Below, piece after piece: positions 44,739 through 56,921 of a stretch of 64,000 nt of DNA (position 1 is the stretch's first letter; every line of letters starts with the position of its first letter). The DNA lies in the NCBI GenBank assembly GCA_003024175.1, contig MDYQ01000124.1:17906-81905 (forward strand). The letters are read 5' to 3'. The notes under the pieces are model-generated. The model had not been told where the DNA came from. It did no database searches and was given only the letters and a program-made list of their open reading frames with translations. The position numbers and the translations under genes were made by a program. This DNA comes from Planoprotostelium fungivorum (taxonomy: Eukaryota; Evosea; Variosea; Cavosteliida; Cavosteliaceae).

Positions 44739-44994
44739 ATTTTATATCCCTCGATTGCATCACTCCAACTTTCATCATGCTGCTGGGTATTGACACGTGG
44801 TCACATCAGTAGGAGAGTTATGTTAGTGATCGAGACGTGATGATAAAGAGCCGGATGGTAGCTTCTTTCGTTTGAATCAACAGACGTGGATCGTTCGTGT
44901 TACACCTGCGTTGAGTAGATCACATCATGCATGATTCAAAGCCTAATCTTTAGATGGTTAAGAAGGCCGACGGATTGTTTTACATTTGTATAGT
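44739..44994. other. Convergent 3' intergenic region
   Basis: The gap separates the 3' ends of CASP (plus) and the small gene at 44995 (minus). No element recognised. Confidence 0.4.
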
Positions 44995-45370
44995 TTATGT
45001 AACATGTAACACTGGTTTGATGTGTAAATACTGTTCAGCGTCTGGACTTGGCAAACTCCTCCAAGCTTCTCCTCTGTCATTTGGATCAGAACATGCTTCT
45101 AATCTTCGACGTACCTCGATATCGGCTGCAGAGAGCTGATCGTCACTCCTCTTCGAATAGTTGGGGTCCTGCTTGTTGAGGTACTCTTCGGGCTGTTCCT
45201 CTCCCTCCTTTCCCCATCCTTTCAATCCTTCTGCAGAGAACATCAGTCTACGTCTATATACATTGTGATCGGGCTTATGCATTTCGAGCTATGAGAGATC
45301 CTCTCTCACCCTTCTTTGGGAGTCCACGTAGTCCACTTCCGCTGTGACGTTCGAATTCTCTTCCGGGCAT
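44995..45370 (-). CDS. Small charged hypothetical protein
   Basis: Two exons, about 98 residues. MPGREFERHSGSGLRGLPKK joins across an intron (about 45225-45309) to EGLKGWGKEGEEQPEEYLNK, then QDPNYSKRSDDQLSAADIEV and a C-terminus ending HIKPVLHVT. The RHSGSG..LPKK..GKGWG-type segment resembles short motifs seen in hyaluronan/mRNA-binding-family and PDCD4-like proteins, but the match is too short to name a family. No signal or membrane segment. Probably soluble and disordered. Confidence 0.6.
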
Positions 45371-45622
45371 GTTGTTGTTGGTGTGTTGCTTGTTTGTGTG
45401 TTGTGTTGAAATGGAATTTGTAATAGGAAATTGATCCGGCAATTTGACATTTTTAGACCTGATGTCCTCCAACTTGTAATGACACAACGGTACAAAACTG
45501 GAGGACTTATTTTGGTTGTCCTTATGTTGTGTCGACACAGGAACAGCATCATGCACCCTATGACGTTCCAACTCAGACGCTTCTTCGTCTACTGCGAAGG
45601 CATGATGATGATATCGAGTGAT

Positions 45623-48600
45623 TTATTGTTCTGTGGACTCGATCTTGATGGCCGCCAGGGCATCCAATCGTCTCTGCATCTCTGCGTTCCTCTGTTTCTG
45701 CTTCTGCGACTCTTCATCGTACATGTTCTTCAACGTGATGAAGTTCTGTTGGGCGGCGGTGTTCTGTTCCTGCATGATGGACAACACTTGGTTCAGACGA
45801 CTTTGGAACTCCATCTCTTGTTTCTTTAAGAGTTCTCTCTGTTTCGTAGCCATGTATCTCAAGTTTTCGAGGTCTTTCTTGTGAGGGTCTTGCACATCTT
45901 GAGTCACCTGCCACGTCTTTAGAGATGATCAAGTGAGATGGTGATGACAAACCTGTGAGTGCTTTGACTTCTCTTGTCTCAACTTGTTCTGTTCGATAGA
46001 CCTCTCTCTTAACTCTTCCATACTCATGGATATCATCTCCGTGTCGCTGTTTCCATCACCTGCGTTCGTTAGACATCATGATGTGCACGTTGTTTAGACA
46101 TCCACCTGCTTCCAGTCTCTCTCGTGCATCTTTGATGTATCTCAGAGCCTTCTCATAGTACTGTCCAAATGCAGATCCCTCGATGAGCTTCTCTAATGCA
46201 TCGATCCAATCACCGGATTCTAATGACTCCGAGTAGAGCTGCGTGATGTCCAATTCCCATCTGTGCTTATCGTCTTCACTCAGATCTTCGTAGAGTCCAC
46301 TGAGAACGGCGATAAACTTTAGACATCATCAGATGCAGGTGCAGATGGGATCTCACCATGTTCATGAGAACGATGCTGATGAAGCCGACGAAGAGGAGGA
46401 AGAAGAGGGTTCCAAAGATACCACCACTGTTATACATGTCTTCGTACTGCCCCTCTCCCAAGATGGTGCGGATGGAGGAGATGATGGAGTCTCCGAATGT
46501 CTTCATGCCGTCTATATTTCCTCCGAAGGCGAGATGGTGAGCGGCAGAGAACATAATCAGCACGTACAAGAAGAAAGCCAAGAAGATCATGAAAGCCCGA
46601 TCCGATAATGTCTGTCTCATTCGTCAATCACACGACGATGATGATGTGATGTCTGATGTCGCACGTGGATGATAGAGGATGTGACTGGGCCCGTGAACGG
46701 AAGGATCTTGAAGTATTTTAGACCTCTCAGAGCTGCCATGAGAACGAAGAAGGCGAGCAGATTGGAAGAGAACCTCTGGATATCCATGATCTCTCCGTAT
46801 TCGACATAGTTGTCGGTAGAGGGGTCAAAATGCATGAAACGATGGCTGATGTCACAGAAAGCTTGTAGAGCACAGATGAAACTGAAGATGACGATCATGC
46901 TGACCTGTTTGAGATCAGATGATGGAATCAGATGATGAGATCGTCATGATGATGTACTTCGTAATAGTTCCAGAATTGGAGGAGGTAGCTACGACCGAGA
47001 GATAACATCTGTCATCATGATCAGTGATCGACATTGATGCAACGTTCATCACCTCGGATGCTTCGGTGTAGACGAAAGCGAATAAGAAGTAGATGATGAC
47101 AAAGACTTCAGCAACAAAGACGGCCTGCTCGAATGTCATCATCATCATCATGACAACTCTTACCTTTCCGGTCCAGCTAGCATATCTCTCGCCTCGTTGT
47201 AGATGGATCGTCGTCTTTCTCAGAGGATTCGCCGCCGCGGTGAATTCGACCGACATGGTCACCGTCGCAATGGTGTTCAGGTTCACGTTCCATCTACAAT
47301 GAGTCAGTCCCAAACCCGTCTCAATTCTACCCACAGAGTGAACGTAGCCGTCAGCAGTCGAGTCTGCTCGTCGATCCACTTGTCTTCCTTCAGTCCATCC
47401 AATTTCTCCGGCCATTTTTCCGGGTCAGGTGAGATGACTTCAGAATATCCCCCTTGTACACGTCAGCTTCAAGTCACGTGACGTCACGTGACGTCATCAT
47501 CACCGTCTGGGAAGAGCTGGCCGGACGGAGAAACGGAAGAATGTCCTCTATCACTCCAAGAGAAGCGTTGGTTGGGCCCGTAACTCTCTCGCGTCTCGTC
47601 AAAGTGTGCAGCGTAGCAACTACTCTTCCGTCAATCTACAAACGTGTAGATGAACCCCACCGCTTGAACTGTTGATTGAGGTCCGTTGGAATGGTACAAT
47701 AATCGTCGGTCACCCTCGCCTGAGTGTCTTCAGCTCCATCTACAACCCGCCACCTCCTCACCTGTCGGAGTAGAACTGCACCCAATAGATGTACTCCCCT
47801 ACCGTGATCGTTCGTATGGTTTGAATCGTACCAATCGTTGCTGTTTGCGTAGGGTAAGAGAGTCTGAGAAGTCCAATCGTACCAGTCGTCCACGGTAGAG
47901 ATGGATTGCCACTGTTCGTTGTCGAGAGAAGATGTGATACCGTCGTGGAACCAGAACTGCTGTGGAGAATTTCCACCGTTGCTCATGAAAGCGACTGGAG
48001 GGATGAGTTGTAGATGGATGATGACGTCATACCCGTCATGAGAATGGCCAGCCAGAGGAAGTAGGGTATACCTTGTGCTGCAAAATATCTGGTAGATGTC
48101 AGTGAAATTTCATCGAATGAAGATACCTAAGGGCGAATAAGAGACGGAATGAATTCATTCGATCCATGCATAGGTCGTGTAGTTCGTCTGTCTTGTCAAA
48201 TAATTCCTTTGCTTCTTTGATTTCTTCTTTCTTCGTCACTTCATCTTTCTCTTCGTTCAGTTCTCTCTGAGATAGGGTCAGATGGTCAAGCGTCTCGTTG
48301 GCTTTGGATGCGGAGGATGGAAGAGTCAAGAGGACGATGACGATCGTGATGATGTCTGATGATGATGACGGTGATCGTGATGATCGCGATCATGTGTCGA
48401 GTGATCATCGTGATGAATGAGATGAAATCCCACCATCCAGTGACTGTTTGACAATATGAGACGATCGTAAGCACTTCTACCCTCTCCATCTTTCACTTGC
48501 AGATCCGTCTGTAGACGCATCGAATCTACCGTGACGAGAGCCTGGGCGCAAGCCAGTCTGTCGCAGTAGTGTTCGTGATCTACAATGCATGAGTGTGATG

Positions 48601-51600
48601 TCACAATGACAAAATGACGTCACCAGTACGGTCATCGGGGTAACGTAACCATGGGTGAGAGGGTCTATCCCTGGTATCGGCAGAGACGTGTACAACCTGA
48701 TGAGATGTCAATTTTCTCCGAGTTTTCATCGAGTTCTACCAGAGGTTTCGCACTACCGATGATACCACCCTCGCGTTTCACCACGGAATCGTCCTGCCCC
48801 AGTCAATCTCACGAATGTCGACTACCCCATCGTCGACACCTCGTCGCCCGTGGCGGGAAGCTCCAGAGCCACGTGGAGTGCAGTCCTTCCTCTGTGGTCC
48901 AGCGTGTTCACTTTGCATTCGACCGACAGCAACCATTCTAAACCTCTAACGTGCCCCTCCCTCGCCGCGTGATGCAAGAGTGTCTGACCGTTACGATCGA
49001 CGACCTGTGATGACGTCATCACTACAGATCGTGACGTCACGTGACGTCACACCTTGAGCGGGTTGTTTGTGATGATGGCGGGGGCTGTCTTACCCTTCTC
49101 TACTTCTTCTGTGGAATCTCTTCTCATGTAAAGTGTGTGGAACAGTCGAATGACACCGAGGCGATTGTCTCTGTTCAGAAATGTCGACGAGACAATTTCC
49201 ACGAAATTTGCGCGGGCGGTCATGCCGATAGAGTGCATCTGATGTCGTTGAGACGTCTCGATGGATGGATGCGATGTCGTACCTTCTCGAAGAATTCTGT
49301 GTCCTCTATGTATGCCTTCCATCTCAAAAATGCGAGTTCGTACTGGTCGACTGATTGGGATGTTGTGGCAGGAAGAGAATGCATGCCTATCACGAGTGCG
49401 TCAGATACGAAATCTCCACGAGTTTTCACCTATCCTGGGATTGGCCAACATTTCGAGGAAATCCCATTGTTCGGACATGAGAGCGATCGAATAGGCTGAT
49501 TGTGTGTTTCCATCGCAACGGAAGAAGACTTCAGTTCCATACAAATGAATGACGTGCTCTGCTTGTACCATCATATTGAAAGTGGCCAAATAACTACACA
49601 ATCCATCACTTGCACATCCACACGAAACGTTCGACTCGAAATTTGAGACTCACCGGGTCACGTGACCGATATTGGGACGGATCGTCTTCTCATTGTGTTC
49701 GATCCACGACGAAGAGATTAATTCACCGAGCCAATCGGGCAAGTTATCGCCTAAGAACGTGGGGAAGATGTCACCGTTGGACATGAGCCATCCTCCCTCT
49801 GACATGGCCCACGATGATCCCGCCCTTCCCATGAAACGTACCTGTACGTAAGTGAACGGAGATCTCGACGAGTTTTCACCGACTTTTCTGGACGGACCGC
49901 GAGATTTGGGTATCATCTCCATGTCGCCCGACTTCTTTGCTCCCCAGAAGCATTGAGGTGAGTATGATATCTTATCGTATCCGGGAGACGTCATACAGAG
50001 GGGTACATCGTTCACCGAGCCCACCTACGTCTCATCAGATGACATCACGATGTGATATCTTCACTTTGGACGGGTACATCATGATTTGGTTGTCCAACGC
50101 GACGACAACTGAACTTCCCTCGGGCGATTCTGTGATGTAACGGAAAGGATTATTTAATTTGACTCGCAAAGTTTGACTACCTGATAGAGTGTGAGGTGAT
50201 GACGTCACGTGACGTCATAGAGAAATATCACCGGTGTTGAGGTCGTAGCGACATAAGATGAGGGTGGAGGCCACCCAGACTTGACCGTTCGACACTGCCA
50301 TCGAGCTGAAGGGTGGTCATCATCATCATCGGGATCATCGATAGCGTCATGGTCGTGATGATCGGAGTGGCGATGATGTGATGAGATGATGGGTGATGGT
50401 GATGATGTCTTCTTACCTGTCACACTCATCCTTTGGTAGTTCGGCCACATGAATCGACCACAACTGAGTCCAATTCTATCTTATCTTCAATGTCTCTCCT
50501 CTCCGTCGACATTCTTCACCTGCGTCGACCAACAGGCCACCGTATCATCTACACCCCTTGCTACCAAATGACTCGCGCTGGCCGAAATATCCACGATATC
50601 CACGCCATATTTCAACTCCTCCGCCAGAGTAAACCCACGTACCTACAACATCACCATTTGGCAGGTTGTAGACGATCATCACCCTCCATATCTTGATGAC
50701 ACCACCCTTGAAAGCACCGTAGATCTTGTCGTTGTACGTGTGCAAGACTCCAGTGAAATCCACGCCAGATTGCCTGCGTGCAATGGTATTGAAACCTCTC
50801 AATATCAACTCCTTCGTTTCGTGATACCACACGATGGCTTTCTCGTCGACGCAGCCCAAGACGCGAGTCGCAGGATCTGCGAACGTCCTGCGAACGGTTG
50901 AGATGAAGCGGAGATCTCGTGGAAAAGTGACCCACTTGGAGCCGATTGTACGCAGGTCATAACAGCGGAGGTATTTGTCTTCACACAACACGACTAATTG
51001 CTCTCGGATGGCATCATATACCATCTTGACGGGCGAGCATTTGAAATCTTGAATGTGAACGAACCTCATGTCTTTGTACCTGTGTCGACGTTCAGTTTCG
51101 TGTCGACGCGGGACGATCTACAACGAGACGTACCTTGGCCTCTGAAGGAAGACGATGATGGATGTCTTTGTACCGACAAAGAGGTAATTGGAAGATATGG
51201 CGGTGCACTGTGTCTCTGTGTTTTCTAATTTGTAAGGGACGTGTCTGCCGCTCTCTAATTGCGTGGCCACGCTGCCGAATCGATTGGCACACACGAAGAG
51301 TTTGTCAGAGACACAGTCATCTACAACGCGTCAGGAGGGTGAGAAGTCGATGAGATTTCACCTCCCCTCCTCTCCTTCTTGGGTTGGGAGTCCCATTTGA
51401 CTTGTACGGGATTTTTCTCCGGATTTTCGTTGATCTTTCCGTCTTTGAATAGATAGGCGTAGAGCGGGCTGGTTGTGATCGAAGTGACCAGACCCTTCTG
51501 ATGTGGTGACCATATGACGTACAGCTGGTGACAATCTTTCAGTGGAAGGTATGGCGGGAAACCACACCTGATCCCTGTACAAGTTGAGGAATCCGATATC

Positions 51601-54016
51601 GTACTGAACGAGCGGCTGTTTCAATTCTTTGGGCATCTTGAGTGTGGTGACGATTTGAAGAGGAGCAATCAAGCTGATGACGACTATCTCTTGTCGATTG
51701 ACATCTGCATACAAACACTTCCTCTTGTCATCGTACAGTAAAAACCTGTCACACTTGATCACGTGATACGAGCGGATCTACAACAATGTAGACGGGACTT
51801 ACCTTCCGTCCGAGGCCAGTTTGACGTCACCTTCCTTCGAAAAAGAATCGTTCACCTTTTTTCATTCGATGAGTATTCACAAAAACATTTCTACTCACAC
51901 TCCTCTTGTATATCGTGACGTGAAATTTGGTTCTGACAAATAAATGGTCTTCGCTGACGTCCCACACGTCCGAATCGGTAGGTACAGCGTGATGGTGATG
52001 TCCTCCCCAACTGTACATCTGAACGCCTGAGAAGCCACGTCAATCTACAACGAAGCGGCTCAAAATTTCGTGACGATCTACAACTCACCCGTCGACGTCC
52101 TGACCCAGGCACCGTGTGACGTTACCCTCAAGAGGGGACCCTTCGATTTGATCTTGAATTCTACAACGGGGCAAGTTGCAGATATCTCGTAGAAGAGTCA
52201 AAGAGAGAAATAAAAGAAAATAAATTCTGTGGCTTACCATGGCATTTCGACCGCCACACAGAGTTGTGAGGGCAGCTTTCGTCTTACTACTCGTTGTAGA
52301 TGGTGGTTTGGGAGTAGCTGGCTTGTGTTGGTGAGTGGTCAACATACCGTGATGATTGACGAGGATCGTGTTGAGGTCTAAAGTATTGCGACTGCCATCC
52401 TCCGAAGTCAAGCTGGAAGAATAAATCGAAATAAAATCGATTTTCGGGAATATCACCAGAGTAGAGTTCCCTCCAACGAGAGTTGCTTCTTCTCGTCTCG
52501 AGCGACTTTCGATAGAGTCGGTTGTTTACTCAATCTGGAGGGTCCACTGTCTCTCATGTTCAGACCGGACAGCTTCAGAGTCCCATTCGAAGCAGTGACG
52601 ATGCCACTGAGATCGATCGTGGATCGATTGAATGTCTTTCCATCTGATTCAGATTCAGTTCTCTGATTTGATATGGTCGAGCACCTCCAGTATCGCACAG
52701 AGCAGATAGCTCCCACGATTTGAGCTCCAATTTCTGGCATTCGGACAGGGGAAGAGGCGGGAAACTACTTTTGGGACTGATCTTACCGCCTACCCGTCTC
52801 AATGTTCATTTACAACTCGCCACGATCACCTTCCATGACGGTGCCCGCTGCCAGGTAGGCTCTCGCTGCCACCCAAGTGTTTGTCTTCTCCCTGTACAAG
52901 TCCGCATAGATGAACTGGCTATCTATCCGTACGTAACGAGACGTACGCGTGAACCCGCTACCTGATGACGTCATCTTATGCATCGAAATCCCATCGAAAT
53001 ATCCACCTCCCCAATCGAATTGACCATCGTTGTTACCCAGCAACGTGTCCAGATCAACTGTCGAAGTGTGGACTTCACCTTCATCGTTGTATCTGTCGAC
53101 GTTTTAGAACGCGTCGACAAGTGTGACTCACTTGTAGACGAGAGAAGAGGGCCAGTCGAGCTTGAGGGAGAAGTCTGAAAGCTGCGATTCGCTTCGTAAT
53201 AGTTGCGCTCTACCCTTTACACCGCTGGCCACGTCGGGCTCGCTGTCACTGTTCTCTTCCACTTTGGCGCTCTGTGACATCGTTTTAGAAGAAGGTGATG
53301 ACAGATGATGGGACGGTGACACCTTCTCCTTTCTGGCTTCGGGGAGGAGGATGAGGTTGCCATCGATGGAGATGATGCTGTGGGGTAGAGAGATACTGCT
53401 CTGTTTATAACCACACAATCCTCCGAAGAGATTGGCCTCCAAGATCAGTCCTGCACGTTTTGTTCACATTGCGTTCTCATCAATGTACCAATGCAATGGC
53501 TTCCTCACCCGTAGGATTGAGCCTGATCTGTTCGGCTCTCTCAGAGAATCCTTTACCACCATGGACGAAAGATCCTCGATTGTTGCCAAAGACCTGATCG
53601 AGATCGAGTGTGGCAGTGATTGTACTACCATCGGGCATAGGACATTCTGCGTTCAGAATAGTCGGTCTCTCTGGATCTAATTGGACCTGATTTCCTGACG
53701 TCAGATGGAACATACGGTGGTGATTCGAGATGATTACCTTCGAGCATTGAAGAAGGCTGACTTCTCCAGGCATAGACGTCGGCTCCATGTTGTTGTTGTC
53801 CTCTACCACCCGAAGATAATAGACCAACTCGTGTCAAACTACACAACTTCAATGAAAGAGAGGTTATGTCCCACATCCATAGATCTACCGGCCCGGTAGT
53901 GGCATCCCTATCCCTCTTGTCCCCTGACTTCTTGAACTTCATTCACCTAGCGTGCTCGATGCACATTGATTTGTAACTCCTTTGCGCACGATTTGAACAG
54001 CCATCGTAGCCATCAT
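45623..54016 (-). CDS. Lectin (CVNH)-propeller-ankyrin-polycystin channel fusion
   Basis: A continuous series of minus-strand exons over 8.4 kb with short introns and no internal gene boundary. N-terminal part (about 53950-52080): repeated cyanovirin-N-homology signatures, such as ILNAECPMPDGSTITATLDL with DQVFGNNRGSF, STVDLDTLLGNNDGQFDWGG, SECQKLELKSWELSALCDTG and NTLDLNTILVNHHGML. Next (about 52020-50050): WD/beta-propeller-like strands, including VWDVSEDHLFVRTKFHVTIY, KLFVCANRFGSVATQLESGR and CYDLRTIGSKWVTFPRDLRF. Then ankyrin repeats (NGQTLLHHAAREGHVRGLEW; HRGRTALHVAL; EGRSAYDRLILSNSHW). The C-terminal third is polycystin-like: ALRGLKYFKILPFTGPV, pore region TFGDSIISSIRTILGEGQYE, FLLFVGFISIVLMNM, FIAVLSGLYEDL, then a coiled coil (QRELLKKQEMEFQSRLNQVL). 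A Ca2+-permeable TRPP-type channel is likely. The start at 54014-54016 is provisional; splitting into two or three genes is the main alternative. Confidence 0.72.
47479..47496. repeat. TGACGTCACGTGACGTCA palindrome, copy 2
   Basis: Exact 18-bp palindrome within an intron of the channel fusion gene, preceded by another CACGTGACG half. Confidence 0.9.
47634..47651. repeat. ATCTACA..TGTAGAT intronic palindrome
   Basis: 7-bp perfect arms around AACG inside a ~36-nt intron of the channel gene. Same family as 42571-42588. Confidence 0.75.
49032..49049. repeat. TGACGTCACGTGACGTCA palindrome, copy 3
   Basis: Exact copy in an ankyrin-region intron of the channel gene. The same intron also has TGATGACGTCATCA near 49007-49020. 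Confidence 0.9.
50200..50217. repeat. TGACGTCACGTGACGTCA palindrome, copy 4
   Basis: Exact copy in a propeller-region intron of the channel gene. Confidence 0.9.
51777..51792. repeat. TCTACA..TGTAGA intronic palindrome
   Basis: 6-bp perfect arms around ACAA within an intron of the channel gene. Confidence 0.75.
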
Positions 54017-54303
54017 CTGTCGGAACAGTGAGTGACGTGTAAGATGAAGCAATATAAAGATGAATGTATTGGTCCTGAATCAGACACACTCGGTCGATGT
54101 CAATATATATAACAACCTTCGCAGTTCCTAAAAGAAGGAAAATGAAATAAAATATCGGAACTCTTTTTCGATGGAAATTTCAAAACATTTCGACCATTCA
54201 CTGATCAGCGGGGCTTCATCGACGAAGGTGATGCATCTTCTTAAATCTCGATATCTCATACACCCCATCCAAAGACTACTTCAACTCAAACATCTCTTTA
54301 CAG
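54017..54303. promoter_or_regulatory. Divergent promoter region
   Basis: About 290 bp between the channel gene (minus) and the Ser-rich gene (plus). It contains an A/T-rich AATATAAAGATG stretch and TCAATATATATAACAACC. Promoter function is inferred from position. Confidence 0.45.
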
Positions 54304-55335
54304 ATGGTTCAACATTGGTGCATAAAGTACTGCTGGTATTGGTGTTGGCGTCAAAGAGGAGACGCTGGACATGATTCAGAAGACGATGTGAGTCTATTGA
54401 CTTTCCTCCGTAAGTCGGTTGGACTCACCCGTGATCAGGAAGACGAAAGATATGGGGCCCGATCTTATTATGAGCACTCAGATTTGAAATCCACGCGGTC
54501 TCCTTTGAGCAATCTCCTCATGCAGCTGTGGGCGTTCATAATGGGTGGAGCTAGGTGATTCGTCGGCTGAAATGCTTATTGGACTTTGAGTTGATACAAA
54601 GTCCAATAAGCGTGGATATCAATCATGAAATCAGAGTTCTGACATCTATACAGCTCCTCTTCAAGTCAAACGCGCTTCACAGATGAAGACTTTTCATACA
54701 TGATGGAAGACAGATTAGAGTCGGGCAGGCTGCATTGTGAGATCATCCACCACCCCATATCCAAATCATGCCGATGTTGACTCTTTTCCAGCCAATTACG
54801 AGGGCTCCGGCACATTGAGAAGCAAACCACTGGGCGGTACAAATTCGACAACGCTAACCGACAGCGGTCCATACTTCTACCCCACCGTACAGTCTGATCG
54901 ATCTACAACGAAGAAGTCTCGCTACAACCCTCCAGAGCCCACTCTGCCCGGAACGATGAGCAGAAATTACTCCGAAGATTCTTCCACCATGTATTCTTCA
55001 CAGGACGTGCCTGTGGACAACCTCATGTTCGAGTCCATCTACAACGCGACGAATCCCTCACCTACTTGGACTGATTCATCTTCAGTCTCCTCGTACGGGT
55101 GAGATTTCACAATCTTCCATCACCGTACACATCATCTCTGCACGATCACAAACACGTACATCTCTGCATCATGATCTGATGATCTCATCATCTCGTTTCG
55201 ATTCATTGTGCTGACGACAGAAAAAGGAGGGAGAGTCTGTATTATTCGGTTGTAGAGCCCTCCGTCACGTTCAGTGCAAGCAGTAACGGCAGCGAGAGGC
55301 TGACGAACAGCAACACAGAAGATGTAACTTCATAA
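54304..55335 (+). CDS. Ser/Thr-rich protein with Trp/Cys-rich N-terminus
   Basis: About 250 residues. The start at 54304 gives an unusual N-terminus, MVQHWCIKYCWYWCWRQRGD, with four Trp and three Cys in the first 16 residues: a likely membrane-contacting or palmitoylated segment. Then acidic/charged sequence, a short hydrophobic stretch (NLLMQLWAFIMGG), and a long Ser/Thr/Tyr-rich, probably disordered tail (LRSKPLGGTNSTTLTDSGPY, NYSEDSSTMYSSQDVP, YYSVVEPSVTFSASSNGSER). Exons join by standard introns at about 54391-54440, 54555-54660, 54753-54809 and 55102-55222. The second of these holds a 15-bp-stem hairpin. No family is recognised. The stop TAA is at 55333-55335. Confidence 0.65.
54574..54611. 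repeat. Intronic perfect hairpin, 15-bp stem
   Basis: Arms GCTTATTGGACTTTG and CAAAGTCCAATAAGC pair perfectly around an 8-nt loop within an intron of the Ser-rich gene. It could be a small-RNA precursor, a splicing structure or an inverted insertion remnant. Confidence 0.85.
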
Positions 55336-55608
55336 AGCGTCTTTATTTATCCTTCCTCCTCATCGTTTCTTCATCATCGTGATGTCCCTTTGTGCAACAC
55401 GTGTCATCGTCATCCTACCATGGTTCTCGCTCTTGCGTGTTTCACGTGAAGAAACCTCTCAAGAATCAGATGGCTATAGATATGAATTCGACCACATGAG
55501 CAGTCGTTCCCAGGATGAGTGCATCATCGTATCATGGAAATGAAAATGAAAGATCAACATTTGCAGCGAATGGGAACATCTATTTGAGAGAGGTGACGAT
55601 TAAAACGA
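55336..55608. other. Intergenic region
   Basis: Gap at the 3' end of the Ser-rich gene. Nothing recognised. Confidence 0.35.
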
Positions 55609-55791
55609 TCACCACTGGTATGCATCACAGCTGATGTGGTGAGTCGCCGGGTCAGATGATGCCGTAAATTTTGAGGCGTTGACTTTGGCTAATTTCGTAA
55701 GGACCTCGTTGACTCTCAACCGTGTGTCACATTTACAAACGATCGTCAACCTGCAGCGTTGCATCTTCTTCATGATCACGCGTTGAGTCAT
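55609..55791 (-). CDS. Possible small hypothetical protein
   Basis: A 60-codon frame beginning MTQRVIMKKMQRCRLTIVCK with a basic N-terminal half and ending in HISCDAYQW. It has coding-like composition but no recognisable family and no supporting intron. It may be spurious. Confidence 0.3.
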   Translation of the reverse strand: MTQRVIMKKMQRCRLTIVCKCDTRLRVNEVLTKLAKVNASKFTASSDPATHHISCDAYQW

Positions 55792-55846
55792 CTTTTCACA
55801 TTCATAAGTACATAAAGAGACTCTATTGTATGTACATTGCCTCGTT

Positions 55847-56134
55847 TCATTCTCTCAATTGACCAAAAAATCGATTCTCATCTTGCCCTGTGGACTCTGC
55901 CTCGTCGAGCATGCTCCCTCGTGGATAGACGTCGGTGTGATCACCCTCCAAGATGATGATGATATTGGCGTGCTCTGTTGCTGATCGGGGCGGCTGTACA
56001 GAAGGGGGACACCGTTCCATCTCTGTGGCTGATGCTCTATCGGTTTGTGTGTCCAGTGCATGCTGCTCTTCTATATGCTGTTTATCCTTTCCTCGTTTTT
56101 GAAGATATGAGAATGGACTCGGCCGAGAACTCAA
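55847..56134 (-). CDS. Possible hydrophilic hypothetical protein
   Basis: An open frame of about 95 codons with basic N-terminal (SSRPSPFSYLQKRGKDKQ) and acidic C-terminal halves (DEAESTGQDENRFFGQLRE). The frame extends further upstream without an in-frame ATG, so a first exon near 56170 is likely if the gene is real. Confidence 0.3.
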   Translation of the reverse strand: MSSRPSPFSYLQKRGKDKQHIEEQHALDTQTDRASATEMERCPPSVQPPRSATEHANIIIILEGDHTDVYPRGSMLDEAESTGQDENRFFGQLRE

Positions 56135-56201
56135 AGTACCTAACCTCGCAGTCTGGCAGCACAGAAATCATGTCTTCTGCTCCTGGCCTGTCCAACCACG
56201 T

Positions 56202-56759
56202 CTATACCTCGAGATAAGGCGACATAGAGATCATAAGGTAGTCATACAGCTGGTCTTGACAGGAACTTGACTCCAGGCATTCGCTTAGTTTCGAGAAGAG
56301 GAAGAAAATAGACATCCTTAATGTCTTCAGGTCACGGTTGTGTCGTGCTTTCCCTCCCGAGAAGGAGGTAGAGAAGAGCACCAGCACGCCTCGGAGGACA
56401 ATGATCCGTTGCGGTGCGTATCTTGTTCTCTTGTCGTTCTTAGAGGACGTCAGTTCCCTTCTCGATTGGGGTTTTCGTGGGGATGGGGCACGATAGTGAC
56501 GTGGCTCGTGATGTGATGGATCGTTCAGAAGGGACGCATCATCTTTGATGCATCGTGACATCACTGTCGATACCTTCTATCGAAAATACTCTTTCTTCAA
56601 TGTTATCCGTGATCGAGAAGTTGCATCTTCGTCTTGGAGAAAATAGCTTTCTCTTATAATTTCAAGGGCATCACTCGAGAGATGATCTCTGTTCACACAG
56701 ACAACAAGGGCTCTCATCTGATCCATCAACACGAATCGACTTCTATGACTCTCATCCAT
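56202..56759 (-). CDS. Possible hypothetical protein in two exons
   Basis: MDESHRSRFVLMDQMRALVV (from 56759) and a second frame (56564-56202) containing RYRAPSPRKPQSRRELTSSK-type basic sequence and FFLFSKLSECLESSSC could be exons of one gene, but I could not place a convincing intron. No domain is visible. Low confidence. Confidence 0.3.
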
Positions 56760-56921
56760 AGGTGAAGAGACAACTATCTCTCATCATACACTGTGCAGCT
56801 CGTGACGCTCTACCGGGAATCAACACAAAATAAATCCAATTTTTTACAATTTCGATCATTTATCGACTCTGCCCCTGCGAAAACTTTTCTGTGACAAACT
56901 TTTTCATCTCCTGCGTTCTCT

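Noticed and set aside
45431-45829. 132-codon plus-strand frame
   Set aside because: Antisense shadow of the channel gene's last exon and its 3' flank.
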